In this document: in pieces, positions 43,944-53,289 of the stretch
Layout of the letters: every line of letters begins with the position of its first letter
How positions within the stretch are numbered: position 1 is the stretch's first letter
NCBI RefSeq assembly: GCF_000745315.1
Contig: NZ_JQNQ01000001.1
Coordinates: 496,001-560,000 of the forward strand
Direction: 5' to 3'
Length of the DNA stretch: 64,000 bases
Source of the DNA: Salegentibacter sp. Hel_I_6
Lineage (GTDB): Bacteria > Bacteroidota > Bacteroidia > Flavobacteriales > Flavobacteriaceae
Notes under the pieces: model-generated
What the model was told of the DNA's origin: nothing
Databases searched by the model: none
The model's input: only the letters and a program-made list of their open reading frames with translations
Translations under genes and position numbers: made by a program

Positions 43944-46916
43944 CTACGAAAACTGGTAACCAACCAACCTGGGATCGGTTAGCGTGTCCTGGCGTTGCAA
44001 CCATTGTATGCTAATAGAAATATAATCCAGCTCATTATTTACCCGGCCGTAGCATTTATAAATTCCCTTGCTGCGCAACGGATATTTTTCTGCGGTAGCC
44101 GGGAATTGAACCGTATCAAAAACATCGCCCTCAGAATCAAAAAAAGTCCCGAAATACATATATTTCCCGTTAGAAGTACCTGTTTTTTTGGCGGTAATTA
44201 GCCCGCCATAGATCAATATTTCCTTTCCCACATAATGTTTTAGATCCTTTGCTCTTACAGAATTTTCAATGGGATTTTTAAGCAATTTAAAATGAGAACA
44301 AAGTGGAAAGCCCAGCAATTCCATCTGGTCAAAAGCTTCTATTAATGATGAATATTGAAACTGCGGAAGTTCAAAATCCCGGTGAGCGGTATTAAATAAC
44401 TTTTCCTGTGTAGCTACCGGTTTGGAGGCATTCAGTTTAAAATGAGCTTTCCACAGTAAATGATGTTTATCTACTTTAGTGAATCTAAAAGCATCTATTT
44501 TCAGCAAAATACTTAGTTGTTCTATAGAGATAGAAATTCGATCTATAAAATCATCAAACGACTTAAAAGCTCCAAAAAACTGCCGGTTTTCCAGGATTTG
44601 CTGCACAGTTTTAGTTTCCAATTCTTTGATATATCCTAATCCCAGGTAAATATCATTTCCAAAAATACTATTCGGGTGATCGCTTTTATTGATACAGGGC
44701 GGGTGTACGCTCCCACCGCATTTTCTAATCTCCTGGATATAAGTTTCTACATCGTAAAATCCGCCGCCATTGTTAAGCGCAGCCACCATGAATTCCAACG
44801 GAAAATATTTCTTTAAATACAAACTCTGGTAACTTTCTACCGCATAAGAAGCGGAATGTCCCTTTGGAAATGCGTAACCGGCAAAGGAGGAAATTTGCTC
44901 CCAAACCTCATCTATAATCTTTTCATTATAGCCTTTTTGTCTGCAATTCTCCCTAAATTTAGCTTCAATTTGTTCCATCTGGCCTTTTGAGGTTTTTTTA
45001 CCACTCATTCCCCGTCGCAGCACATCGGCATCTTCAAAACTAAGTCCGGCGAACTTATGCGCCACTTTCATCACATCTTCCTGGTAGACCATAATCCCAT
45101 AAGTATCATTCATAATTTTTAGCATTACAGGATGGCCCTGCTTTCTTCTGGCGGGATCACGATGTCGTTTTATATATTCTTCTTTCATCCCTCCACTGGA
45201 AATTCCGGGCCTGATTATAGAACTCGCGGCTACTAAATTTAAATAATTATCCGTTTGTAGTTTGGTGAGCAGACCACGCATTGCAGGAGATTCTACGTAA
45301 AAAACACCCATACAATCACCTGTTTTCAGTAACTCATTAATTTGTGGATCTTCCTTAAAAACAGCAATATTTTCAATATCCTCAATTTCAGCTTCCGGCT
45401 GATTTTCTTTTATAATTTCAATAGCATCGGTGATTTTCGAGAGTCCGCGTTGGGCTAGAATATCGAATTTATGAATCCCAACTTCTTCCGCGATATTCAT
45501 ATCTATCTGGATCGTTTCAAAACCTTTTGGGGGTAAAAAAGTAGCGGCATAATTATATACACTATCATTCAGAATTAAAATTCCGCCGGAATGCACACTC
45601 AAATAATTAGGAAAACCTTCAATTAAAGCACTGTAGCGAAGCACTAATTTCTCCAATTGATCGAGCTCATTTAGCCTAAAAAACCCTGCAGAAAGCTTAT
45701 CGATATTCTCTTTTGGTAAACCAAAAACCTTCCCCAATTCCCGGGCAACCGCACGACGTTTAAAGGTTACGTAAGTACCCATTAGGGCTGTAAACTCGTA
45801 TTTTTTAAAAATAAAATCGGTTACTTCGTTACGATCTTTCCAGGAGAAATCGATATCAAAATCGGGGGGTGAACTTCGACTTTCATTGATAAAACGTTCA
45901 AAATATAAATCCAACTCAATGGGATCTACATTGGTAATTCCAATAATATAAGCAATAATAGAATTGGCGCCACTCCCCCGCCCTATAAACGGAAAATTCT
46001 TTGACCGGGCATACCTCACAATATCATAATTGATCAAAAAATAGGAAACAAAATCAAGCTTAATAATAGCGTTAAGCTCCTTCTCTACCCGCTGCAATAC
46101 TTTTTCACTTGCATCGGGATAACGTTTTGGCAGGTTATCCTCACATAATTTTTTTAACCGGGTAATATCAGCTTCAGGGCTATCACCTGAAACCAATAAA
46201 TTTCGATTTTGGGTTTTTCCGAATTTAAAATCTACCCGGCAGGCTTTTACCAATTCCCGTGTGTTCTCTAGAATATGCGGAAAATCTTCAAATTCTAAAG
46301 CAATAATTTCTGAAGATATCATCTGGTGAGAAAAAGAACCCTGTTCGCTTTCAGGAAGCTGACTAAGCAAAACATTATTATCTATTGCCCGCAACAATCG
46401 GTGCGCGTTATAGTCACGTTTATTCCTAAAACTCACGCTTTGTAACAACACCAGTTTATTTTTAAACTTCAGGTATTTAGAAAATTTAAGCTTTCGCAGA
46501 TTTTCAACCGAAATTCCAATAAATTCATTTTCTTTAAAACTGAATTTATTATTCGCTACTACTTTTTCAAAAGGATAAATGATAAAACAATCGGGCAATT
46601 CGGGGGCTTCAGGCTTAAATTCTTTTTTTGAATGAAGTTGCTGCGATAAATGAGCATTCAACTGTCTGAACCCTTCATTATTCTTTGCAATTCCTATATA
46701 TTGTTGTTCTACCCCATTTCTAAAATCAATTCCCACAATTGGTTTTATTCCATATTCCGAAGCGATTTTTATAAAATTTAAACAAGCCGAAGTATTATTA
46801 ATATCGGTAATCGCTAAAGCTTCAACTTTAAATTCCCGGGCGAGTTCACAGAGTTTTTCCACTGAGAAAGTTCCGTAGCGCAGCGAATACCAGGTATGGC
46901 AGTTTAAGTAGATCAT
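43944..46916 (-). CDS. alternative DNA polymerase III alpha subunit (DnaE2-type)
   Basis: 990 residues, shorter than replicative DnaE. The N-terminal PHP region is degenerate: CHTWYSLRYGT and AITDINN, lacking the usual TDH. The polymerase core is intact: GRGSGANSIIAYIIGITNVDP, then PDFDIDF with the two catalytic Asp, and HKFDIL with the third. C-terminal HhH and OB-like parts follow. It directly abuts dinB upstream (the stop of dinB shares base 46916 with its start), the layout of the flavobacterial counterpart of the ImuB-DnaE2 mutasome. It probably replicates across lesions with DinB. No ImuA gene is seen. Confidence 0.88.
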   Translation of the reverse strand: MIYLNCHTWYSLRYGTFSVEKLCELAREFKVEALAITDINNTSACLNFIKIASEYGIKPIVGIDFRNGVEQQYIGIAKNNEGFRQLNAHLSQQLHSKKEFKPEAPELPDCFIIYPFEKVVANNKFSFKENEFIGISVENLRKLKFSKYLKFKNKLVLLQSVSFRNKRDYNAHRLLRAIDNNVLLSQLPESEQGSFSHQMISSEIIALEFEDFPHILENTRELVKACRVDFKFGKTQNRNLLVSGDSPEADITRLKKLCEDNLPKRYPDASEKVLQRVEKELNAIIKLDFVSYFLINYDIVRYARSKNFPFIGRGSGANSIIAYIIGITNVDPIELDLYFERFINESRSSPPDFDIDFSWKDRNEVTDFIFKKYEFTALMGTYVTFKRRAVARELGKVFGLPKENIDKLSAGFFRLNELDQLEKLVLRYSALIEGFPNYLSVHSGGILILNDSVYNYAATFLPPKGFETIQIDMNIAEEVGIHKFDILAQRGLSKITDAIEIIKENQPEAEIEDIENIAVFKEDPQINELLKTGDCMGVFYVESPAMRGLLTKLQTDNYLNLVAASSIIRPGISSGGMKEEYIKRHRDPARRKQGHPVMLKIMNDTYGIMVYQEDVMKVAHKFAGLSFEDADVLRRGMSGKKTSKGQMEQIEAKFRENCRQKGYNEKIIDEVWEQISSFAGYAFPKGHSASYAVESYQSLYLKKYFPLEFMVAALNNGGGFYDVETYIQEIRKCGGSVHPPCINKSDHPNSIFGNDIYLGLGYIKELETKTVQQILENRQFFGAFKSFDDFIDRISISIEQLSILLKIDAFRFTKVDKHHLLWKAHFKLNASKPVATQEKLFNTAHRDFELPQFQYSSLIEAFDQMELLGFPLCSHFKLLKNPIENSVRAKDLKHYVGKEILIYGGLITAKKTGTSNGKYMYFGTFFDSEGDVFDTVQFPATAEKYPLRSKGIYKCYGRVNNELDYISISIQWLQRQDTLTDPRLVGYQFS

Positions 46917-48133
46917 TATTGCTTTCTATGCGCCAACACAATTGGCGGTTCGCCATTAAACGGATTTCCCATTCGTCCAATGGTTTTTGTCCCCATGGTG
47001 ACCGCACGCATCACGCTATGTTCTCCAAAACGCTCCTTAATTTTATCTATGGAATTATATAAATTCAGCATTTCTTCAGAATCATCAAACAGGTTAATCT
47101 GGTAATTCCCACCTACAAGTCCGCTGAATTTTACCCCGATTAGCCTAATCAACAACCGGCGGGAATATAGTTGCTTAAAGAGCATTTCGACTTTTGGAAT
47201 TAGAATATGATCGGCACTAGTATATGAGATTTTCACCTGTTTAGAATGCGTCTGGTAATCGGAATACCTGATCTTTACACTTACCACGCTGGTTAACTTA
47301 TTGCCACGCCGCAACTGGTACGCCAGGCTTTCGGCCATCGCCACCAAAGTTGCATGCAGGCGTACCATATCTATAGTATCACGGCCAAAAGTACGCTCGG
47401 TAGAAATAGACTTTCTTTCGTGATACGGAATAATTGGCGTATCGTCAAGGCCGTTGGCTCGTTTCCAAATAGTTCGCCCGGCTTTTCCTAAAACGCTTTC
47501 CAACATTTCCACCGGCATTTCCTGGATGGTTTTTATCTCCCTAACGCCTAAATTCAGAAGTTTCTGAAAGGTTTTATTTCCCACCATCGGGATTTTATTC
47601 ACACTTAATGGTGCAAGAAAGATTTTCTCATTTCCATGCGGAATTATAATTTCTGCATTGGGCTTGGCTTCTCCCGTAGCGATCTTGGAAACCACCTTAT
47701 TTTGTGAAAGTCCGAAAGAAATTGGCAAGCCACTTTCTTTTATAATTCTCTGCCTCAACTCACTCGCAAATTGATTAATTCCGAAAAATTTATCCATTCC
47801 ACTCAAATCGGCATAAAACTCATCTACACTGGCTTTTTCAAAACTGGGCACCTGGCTTTTAATAATTTCTGTAACTTCTTTCGAATGTTTGGTGTAAGTA
47901 CTGGCATTTCCTTTAATTACAGTGGCCTGCGGACAAAGCTGCCGGGCTACTTTCATTGCCATCCCCGAGTGTACTCCAAATTTTCTCGTCTCATAACTAC
48001 AGGCTGCCACTACCCCACGATCTCCCATTCCACCTACGATAAGCGGTTTACCATTCAATTCAGAATTTTGCTTACGTTCTACCGAAACAAAAAATGCATC
48101 GAGATCCAGATGTAAAATAGACTTATTCTTCAT
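46916..48133 (-). CDS. dinB: Y-family DNA polymerase IV
   Basis: 405 residues. Catalytic motif LDLDAFFVSVE near the N-terminus, CSYETRKFGV, and SVDEFYADLS at about residues 100-110 with the Asp-Glu pair. The thumb HhH region NKIPMVGNKTFQKLLNLGV and the little-finger domain follow. It synthesises across damaged bases in the cytosol. The C-terminus has no obvious long clamp-binding extension. It is the first gene of a two-gene unit with the alternative DnaE; the shared base at 46916 indicates translational coupling. Upstream lies a minus-strand TAATTTTG box and a TTTGA/TCAAA palindrome that may mediate damage regulation. Confidence 0.93.
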   Translation of the reverse strand: MKNKSILHLDLDAFFVSVERKQNSELNGKPLIVGGMGDRGVVAACSYETRKFGVHSGMAMKVARQLCPQATVIKGNASTYTKHSKEVTEIIKSQVPSFEKASVDEFYADLSGMDKFFGINQFASELRQRIIKESGLPISFGLSQNKVVSKIATGEAKPNAEIIIPHGNEKIFLAPLSVNKIPMVGNKTFQKLLNLGVREIKTIQEMPVEMLESVLGKAGRTIWKRANGLDDTPIIPYHERKSISTERTFGRDTIDMVRLHATLVAMAESLAYQLRRGNKLTSVVSVKIRYSDYQTHSKQVKISYTSADHILIPKVEMLFKQLYSRRLLIRLIGVKFSGLVGGNYQINLFDDSEEMLNLYNSIDKIKERFGEHSVMRAVTMGTKTIGRMGNPFNGEPPIVLAHRKQ

Positions 48134-48166
48134 TTTTGGATTATTTCCTTTTTATAGGATATTTTC

Positions 48167-48193
48167 CAAAATTATAAAATATTTGAACTCAAA
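48167..48193 (-). promoter_or_regulatory. candidate promoter and palindrome for dinB-dnaE
   Basis: On the minus strand TAATTTTG (48167-48174) matches TAnnTTTG 34 bases before the dinB ATG. TTTGA-GT-TCAAA (48182-48193) lies just upstream, spaced close to a -33 position. It could be a repressor site; the Bacteroidota SOS box is not well defined. Confidence 0.4.
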
Positions 48194-48308
48194 ATTATTT
48201 TGCTTCGTTAAATTTTGAAAAGAATTTTTCAGCTTGATTATTCTGAAAAAGTCAAAATAAAAGCCCTTTTATTATTAAAATCTAACATCCTAAAGTTTAT
48301 AGTTTTAG

Positions 48309-48316
48309 TAGTTTTG
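48309..48316 (+). promoter_or_regulatory. -7 promoter box (TAGTTTTG) for the membrane-protein pair
   Basis: Exact TAnnTTTG match 28 bases before the ATG at 48344. No good -33 partner. Confidence 0.4.
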
Positions 48317-48343
48317 CCGACTTAAAAGTACCAAGCCTGAAGT

Positions 48344-48895
48344 ATGACGAAAATATTCAGAAGATTATCTTTCTTTATTCTAATCATGATGCAGTTTGCA
48401 TTTCTTCTGTCCATATTTTTTGATAAAATGGATGCACCGCTGGTGCTACTTTTTCTTGGGGTAATTTCGGTATTGGTAAGCATCGCTTATTTTAAAGCAC
48501 CACGGGAAGAAGAACGTTTTTTTATAAAAGACTTTTATCTTATCTTATTTTCAATAACCGGAGCAATAACTACTTTTTATATAAACACCGGACTCAAATT
48601 TGGACCCGTGATCGCCGCCGGATTTATAGGAACCCTGGCTTCTTTTGTTCCTTCAATAAATAAAAAATCAAAACTTTTAAAAGAGTTGCCGCCAGCCGTT
48701 TATTGCGGAGCTTTTGTAGGAATGACATCGGCCAGTGTAGCGCCCAATTTAAAGTTTATCTTATTTGCGGGATTTATAGCGGGTAGTATTCTTATTCTTT
48801 CTAAAAATATCTTTAACGGATTTGGCGGTAAACTGGGAACCATTGCTTTTACCAGTATTGCGATTTCTTCCATAATCTTATATACCCTGTTTTAG
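48344..48895 (+). CDS. unknown integral membrane protein, first of a paralogous pair
   Basis: 183 residues with about five to six hydrophobic helices and few charged residues. The family is not recognised. The C-terminal half, PPAVYCGAFVGMTSASVAPN...GFGGKLGTIAF, resembles the equivalent part of the next gene (PLVFIGATFIGMVSSKVLPS...GYGGALGTTAA). The two proteins are therefore homologous, one about 40 residues longer at the N-terminus. The stop codon directly abuts the next ATG, so the pair is almost certainly translated together and may form a heteromeric complex. No catalytic motif is evident; a channel or transporter is only a guess. Confidence 0.75.
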   Translation: MTKIFRRLSFFILIMMQFAFLLSIFFDKMDAPLVLLFLGVISVLVSIAYFKAPREEERFFIKDFYLILFSITGAITTFYINTGLKFGPVIAAGFIGTLASFVPSINKKSKLLKELPPAVYCGAFVGMTSASVAPNLKFILFAGFIAGSILILSKNIFNGFGGKLGTIAFTSIAISSIILYTLF

Positions 48896-49327
48896 ATGGA
48901 AACCAGTATTCTTTTTCTCACCGGTATTATTTCTGCCATCCTAACTTATGTAGTGAATAACAAGTACAGGCAGGGTGCTGTTCGTGCTTCAGCAGGATTA
49001 TCGTTTCTTGTTGGTCTATTTTTCTATTTGTTGCCTGAAATTTTCACTCCCTATTTAACTAAAAACATTCCTCTAGTTTTTATTGGCGCTACTTTTATAG
49101 GAATGGTTTCATCCAAAGTACTCCCCAGTTACTTATTGGTAGGTTTTTCTGGATTTATTTTTTCAATTATCTACCTAAATGCGAGTCCGTTTTTTAAAGG
49201 TTACGGCGGCGCTTTGGGTACTACTGCAGCGATTTCTGTATTGGTTTCTTTGAGCCTGGCGGTGATTTCAAAGAGTGAAAAGCTAAAGAAAATTAAAAAT
49301 TACAGACCTTCCCGAAAAAAGAAATAA
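48896..49327 (+). CDS. unknown integral membrane protein, second of a paralogous pair
   Basis: 143 residues, about five hydrophobic helices, then a basic tail (SEKLKKIKNYRPSRKKK) that would stay in the cytoplasm by the positive-inside rule. It shares the pattern F(I)GM-S-K/A-V-P and G-GG-LGT with the preceding protein. Its start follows the previous stop with no gap. It ends 4 bases before the convergent stop of the minus-strand operon, so no separate terminator exists here. Function unknown; conserved small glycines in helices suggest close helix packing. Confidence 0.75.
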   Translation: METSILFLTGIISAILTYVVNNKYRQGAVRASAGLSFLVGLFFYLLPEIFTPYLTKNIPLVFIGATFIGMVSSKVLPSYLLVGFSGFIFSIIYLNASPFFKGYGGALGTTAAISVLVSLSLAVISKSEKLKKIKNYRPSRKKK

Positions 49328-49331
49328 CTTT

Positions 49332-51074
49332 TTACAATTTAGGTTCCAGCCATAAACCGCCAATCGAAATAAGAAATATTCCAAAAAACCACAACGGATT
49401 AATGGCAATTGGTATTTTCACCGACTCTTCTTCTACGATTTCCTGCTGAAAGAATCTATTATTTTTCTGTGAGGTTCGATAAGATTGTAAAGCCTGCCAG
49501 TCACCGGCTTTATGCACAAAATAATTAAAAACCGAAGTAGAATCCTGTTCCAATTTTAATTTCTGCCAGCCGGTTTTTTGCGGATAAGTTTTCCCCGACC
49601 ATAATTCTGAATTATTTAAATCTTGCTTTAGCGGAATTAAATAATCATTCTCATCCCGAACTCTCGGGTTTTCTACTGAAGTCCGAAGTTGAAACTCAAA
49701 AGCCTGATCTTTAAACGCAAAATCTGTTTTGGCTTCCCAGGATGCCGTGACTGAAGTTCTCTTGCTTATTTGCTCCACCAGTTGAGACCAAACCTGCTGA
49801 TAAGCTTCCTGCCTACCTTCCAGTTGTAACTGCCAGGTGTTTTCTAAAAGCGTTGTACCAATCCTGCCCTGCCCCATTCGTTTATAGCCACTCAAAATCC
49901 CTGAATTCGAATTATGAATCTCCTCCAAACCAACTGCTTCTTTTAACTGAAAAGGCTGTTTGGCAATAGAAATTTCAGGAAGATTATCTACTTCAGTTTC
50001 TGTACCTGAAACTCGTTGTAATTCAAAAATCGAAAAATCCCCTACAGAATTTAGCGTATTAGCTTCTCCCAACATACAAAGTCCCAACCCGGTCTCCCGA
50101 ATTGAATTTTGCAGCGCACTGGTTTCGGAAGAAGAAAGATTGCGAATAGCTCCTGTATCTGAAATAAGCAGATCAAAATCTTCTAAAGCTTCTTTATCTA
50201 AACGTCCTAGACTCGTGTTTTCAGTATTAAAAAATTCGAATTTAAATCGCCCAGCGGTAATTCGGTTTTTTATCACCAGTTCGTGACCGGATTCAGCTAA
50301 AAAATTCTTGAGGTATTTAAGCTCGAAAGTGGGATAACTATTCAGCATTAAAATACGTAAATCTTCTTCTTTGTTCACTATTACCGGTAAAGCATCGCGG
50401 CTTAAAATTTCTCCTAAAGAATCTTTTTCAGTAATATTAAAAACATAATTCCCGGTAACTTTTAATTCGGCTTCCAGGCTGAAATTTTTATTTTTTTCCG
50501 AAGTATAAACAATTGAATCCATTGCAGTTCCTCCAGCATCTTCTAAAACCAGCCGGTTACCGAGTTCTGGTTTTAAAAACCTTACCTGCACTTGCAAATT
50601 ATTACCTACTCGATTTTTGTGATTATAATTGAGTTTTACAATTCCGGCAAGAGTATCTCCGGGCAAATAATTAACCGGTAAATCGTCAAATTGGTATAAA
50701 TCAAAATCACTAATTCCACGCCCCAATACAAAGATTTGTTTTGAAGTTTTCAATTCAGGTAAAATCTCTTCTTTTCGATAATCAACAATCTTTATTTTGC
50801 GATATACCTTCTTCAAACTATCTAACTGATCTTGCTTAAAATCTGCAGTAACAATTAAAACATTTCCTTCCCGAACCTCTTCATTAATTGCAGGTTTTAA
50901 AGCGATAAGCGCCAAAGAAGAAATCGCTAAAATTATCAGGAAAATTTTCAAAACAAAGCGCTTTTTTCGGGCTTGTGACCATTCTTTCCAAATAAAAACC
51001 AAGAGTAAAATAAGGCAGCAGCCAAGTACCGGCCAAAACCACGAAGTATTTAAAAAAGTTAGGTTACTACTCAT
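49332..51074 (-). CDS. membrane protein of the MoxR/BatA-like operon
   Basis: 580 residues. Two N-terminal membrane helices (SWFWPVLGCCLILLLVFIW and FVLKIFLIILAISSLALIALKP), a large extracytoplasmic region, and one helix at the C-terminus (PLWFFGIFLISIGGLWLEP). The middle section (ILMLNSYPTFELKYLKNFLAE...DFDLLISDTGAI) resembles a glutamine-amidotransferase-like fold seen in similar operon proteins but without a visible catalytic Cys. It is the last gene of the operon and overlaps the DUF4175-like gene by 8 bases. It probably forms part of a membrane complex driven by MoxR; the exact function is unknown. Confidence 0.72.
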   Translation of the reverse strand: MSSNLTFLNTSWFWPVLGCCLILLLVFIWKEWSQARKKRFVLKIFLIILAISSLALIALKPAINEEVREGNVLIVTADFKQDQLDSLKKVYRKIKIVDYRKEEILPELKTSKQIFVLGRGISDFDLYQFDDLPVNYLPGDTLAGIVKLNYNHKNRVGNNLQVQVRFLKPELGNRLVLEDAGGTAMDSIVYTSEKNKNFSLEAELKVTGNYVFNITEKDSLGEILSRDALPVIVNKEEDLRILMLNSYPTFELKYLKNFLAESGHELVIKNRITAGRFKFEFFNTENTSLGRLDKEALEDFDLLISDTGAIRNLSSSETSALQNSIRETGLGLCMLGEANTLNSVGDFSIFELQRVSGTETEVDNLPEISIAKQPFQLKEAVGLEEIHNSNSGILSGYKRMGQGRIGTTLLENTWQLQLEGRQEAYQQVWSQLVEQISKRTSVTASWEAKTDFAFKDQAFEFQLRTSVENPRVRDENDYLIPLKQDLNNSELWSGKTYPQKTGWQKLKLEQDSTSVFNYFVHKAGDWQALQSYRTSQKNNRFFQQEIVEEESVKIPIAINPLWFFGIFLISIGGLWLEPKL

Positions 51075-53289
51075 TCAATTCCAGTTCTTTCAATAATAAA
51101 TCGTTGATTTTTCCACTAAAACCGGTTCTTTTTTGCGGTTCAGATTTAGCTTTCGGAAGTGCCTGCAACAGGCCTTTTTGTGTTTCGATTATAATTTCTT
51201 TTCCTATTTGCTGCTCTTCAGAAAGTCGTTTTAAGTCTTGTAAAACTTTCAGATACCTGCCGGGTTCAGCTATGGCTTTTTCGGCAAGTTCATTTCCGGC
51301 TTTTTCAAAAAGCTCACGATCGGTTTCTGTAATATTTGAATTTGATTCTTTTAATTTTTCCAATCTTAAAACACTTGTCCGCATAAAAATAAAATCATCC
51401 TTTTCTTCAAGTTCTTCATTTTTACGATAATTGCCTACCTCGTCAAGTTCTCCCGTAAGCCGTTTGTCTTCCTTAATTGGCGGCGGATCAAAACCAATAC
51501 GATGCACATAAATTCTTGCGCTATTCTTGATTTCCTGGATAAGTTCTAGAGCTTCATATTGAAAAGGCATTGATTTTTCGGGTTCGTAAAGCCGTAAATG
51601 CAGCTCGGCATCCCACATAATATTTAAGGCCTGCCGTAACATTGCTTTTAAATTATCGGTAAATAAAGTTGAAGATTCAGGGTCGCTGTGATTGTGCAAA
51701 TAATCAGCTAAAGGATCTTCTCCTTCTTCACTTTCTTTACCGTGATCGTGACCATCATCTTCTATCAAATTATGCTCATTGTCGCCATCGTGATCGTGGG
51801 TGTAATCGGCTAAAGGATCTTCATCGTGATCGTGATCATCTCCCGAAGTTTCACCCCCGGTTTCCATTCCACCTTCAGCTTCATCGCCCATAAACTGACC
51901 ATATTTTAAACGAAGCGCTTTTTGATCGAAACCGAGATCGTTGCTGGTTTTATTAAATTCTTCTTTAGAAAGTTTTCCTCGCTCACTGATCAGTTTTTCG
52001 GTATCGATAATTAATTGCCGCTGACTCCTGAAATAATCGGGCATCAGGTCTACCCCGAGTCCACCGTCTACGCCGGGACCGTAATCTATCGTGTCTTTTA
52101 TTACCGCAAAATGCGTTTCACTACGGGTAATATTGGCTTTAGGTTGTTTTAGATCGCTGGCCTCCACATAAAAATATAGCTCATCGCCTGGCTCCATTTC
52201 CATCTTATCTAAATCTATATTTTTGGTCAAATTCAGGCTTTTATTTCCACTTTCTACGGCATTATCAAAACTCAATTTTTCTTCCCTAAATTTCACCGAT
52301 TCCCCGGTTCCTCTACTTACTGTAGCGATAATATGAGCATTTGCAAGTCCGAAATCATCAGTGATAGAAGCGCTAAAATTAATGCGTTTTTCATCATCAT
52401 AATTAAAGGAATTAAATTGCTTTAAGCCCTCTAAAATAATCACCGGCGCTTTGTCTTTAGTGACTTCAATCGCATAAAGATCTGAAACGTAGCTGGCGCC
52501 TGCCGTATCGGTAAATCTAAAATTATAGAAACCTGAATTTTCCAAAACGGACGTTCCAGTATATACTCCATTATTATTTTTCATCGGTCTGCGCCTACCC
52601 ATACTTTCAAGGCTTACGCTATCTACTGCACCTTCAAAACCAAGCTTCCAGGTTACACGCGAACCTTCTACGGCTTTAATGTCCATTTTTGATGAAGTGG
52701 AATTTGACAAACCGGTATACCCCGGATAATTGATTGTTAATTGCTGATCTTCTAAAACCGGAGCTTTAGATTTCAATGTGGTAGAATCTGTAGGCCTAAA
52801 AACGATAATTTCTTCTTCTGGAATTGCGGTTTCTTTTGAAAAATAATTTTCAGTTAATCCGAAATAAAACATAAAAAAACCAATAGAAATAATTACTACA
52901 GAAGTAATCGCGGCGGTTCCCAGTTTATGTTCTGGCTGAATTTGTTTGCTTTCTGCTTCAACTTCTTTTGCAATTTTTTGCTGCTGAAGTTTTGCCAGTC
53001 CTGAAAGCTCTTCGGTTGGTTTTAGTAATAATCCGCTGCTGTATTCCAGTTTTTTGGATTTGCGATCAATAAAACTACTGACTTCCTGCAAATCGATTTC
53101 CCAAGGTCTTTTAAGAAAAGCAGCCACAATAAAAACAATTCCGAAAGTAAAAATACTGATGAGTAAATTGAAAGAAAAGAACCAGGTAAAAACTGCGCCA
53201 CCAATAGCATAGAGAAACACCTCCAGCCAAAGCAACAATTGCCAGCGCGTTTGAAACCTAATCAATATGTCTTTTCCGGTTTTGCTCAT
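51067..53289 (-). CDS. DUF4175-like membrane protein with His/Asp-rich insert
   Basis: 740 residues. Three membrane helices (about residues 16-60 as a pair, then 125-150) are followed by a long extracytoplasmic region: beta-rich Ig-like part, then a helical part. About residues 480-536 hold a striking insert rich in His and Asp: DDHDHDEDPLADY, THDHDGDN, DGHDHGKE and a second EDPLADY followed by LHNHSD. The repeated phrase EDPLADY shows internal duplication. The His/Asp clusters look like a metal-binding site. It overlaps the BatA-like gene by 4 bases (ATGA) and the next gene by 8, so translation is coupled. Function unknown. Confidence 0.75.
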   Translation of the reverse strand: MSKTGKDILIRFQTRWQLLLWLEVFLYAIGGAVFTWFFSFNLLISIFTFGIVFIVAAFLKRPWEIDLQEVSSFIDRKSKKLEYSSGLLLKPTEELSGLAKLQQQKIAKEVEAESKQIQPEHKLGTAAITSVVIISIGFFMFYFGLTENYFSKETAIPEEEIIVFRPTDSTTLKSKAPVLEDQQLTINYPGYTGLSNSTSSKMDIKAVEGSRVTWKLGFEGAVDSVSLESMGRRRPMKNNNGVYTGTSVLENSGFYNFRFTDTAGASYVSDLYAIEVTKDKAPVIILEGLKQFNSFNYDDEKRINFSASITDDFGLANAHIIATVSRGTGESVKFREEKLSFDNAVESGNKSLNLTKNIDLDKMEMEPGDELYFYVEASDLKQPKANITRSETHFAVIKDTIDYGPGVDGGLGVDLMPDYFRSQRQLIIDTEKLISERGKLSKEEFNKTSNDLGFDQKALRLKYGQFMGDEAEGGMETGGETSGDDHDHDEDPLADYTHDHDGDNEHNLIEDDGHDHGKESEEGEDPLADYLHNHSDPESSTLFTDNLKAMLRQALNIMWDAELHLRLYEPEKSMPFQYEALELIQEIKNSARIYVHRIGFDPPPIKEDKRLTGELDEVGNYRKNEELEEKDDFIFMRTSVLRLEKLKESNSNITETDRELFEKAGNELAEKAIAEPGRYLKVLQDLKRLSEEQQIGKEIIIETQKGLLQALPKAKSEPQKRTGFSGKINDLLLKELELNE

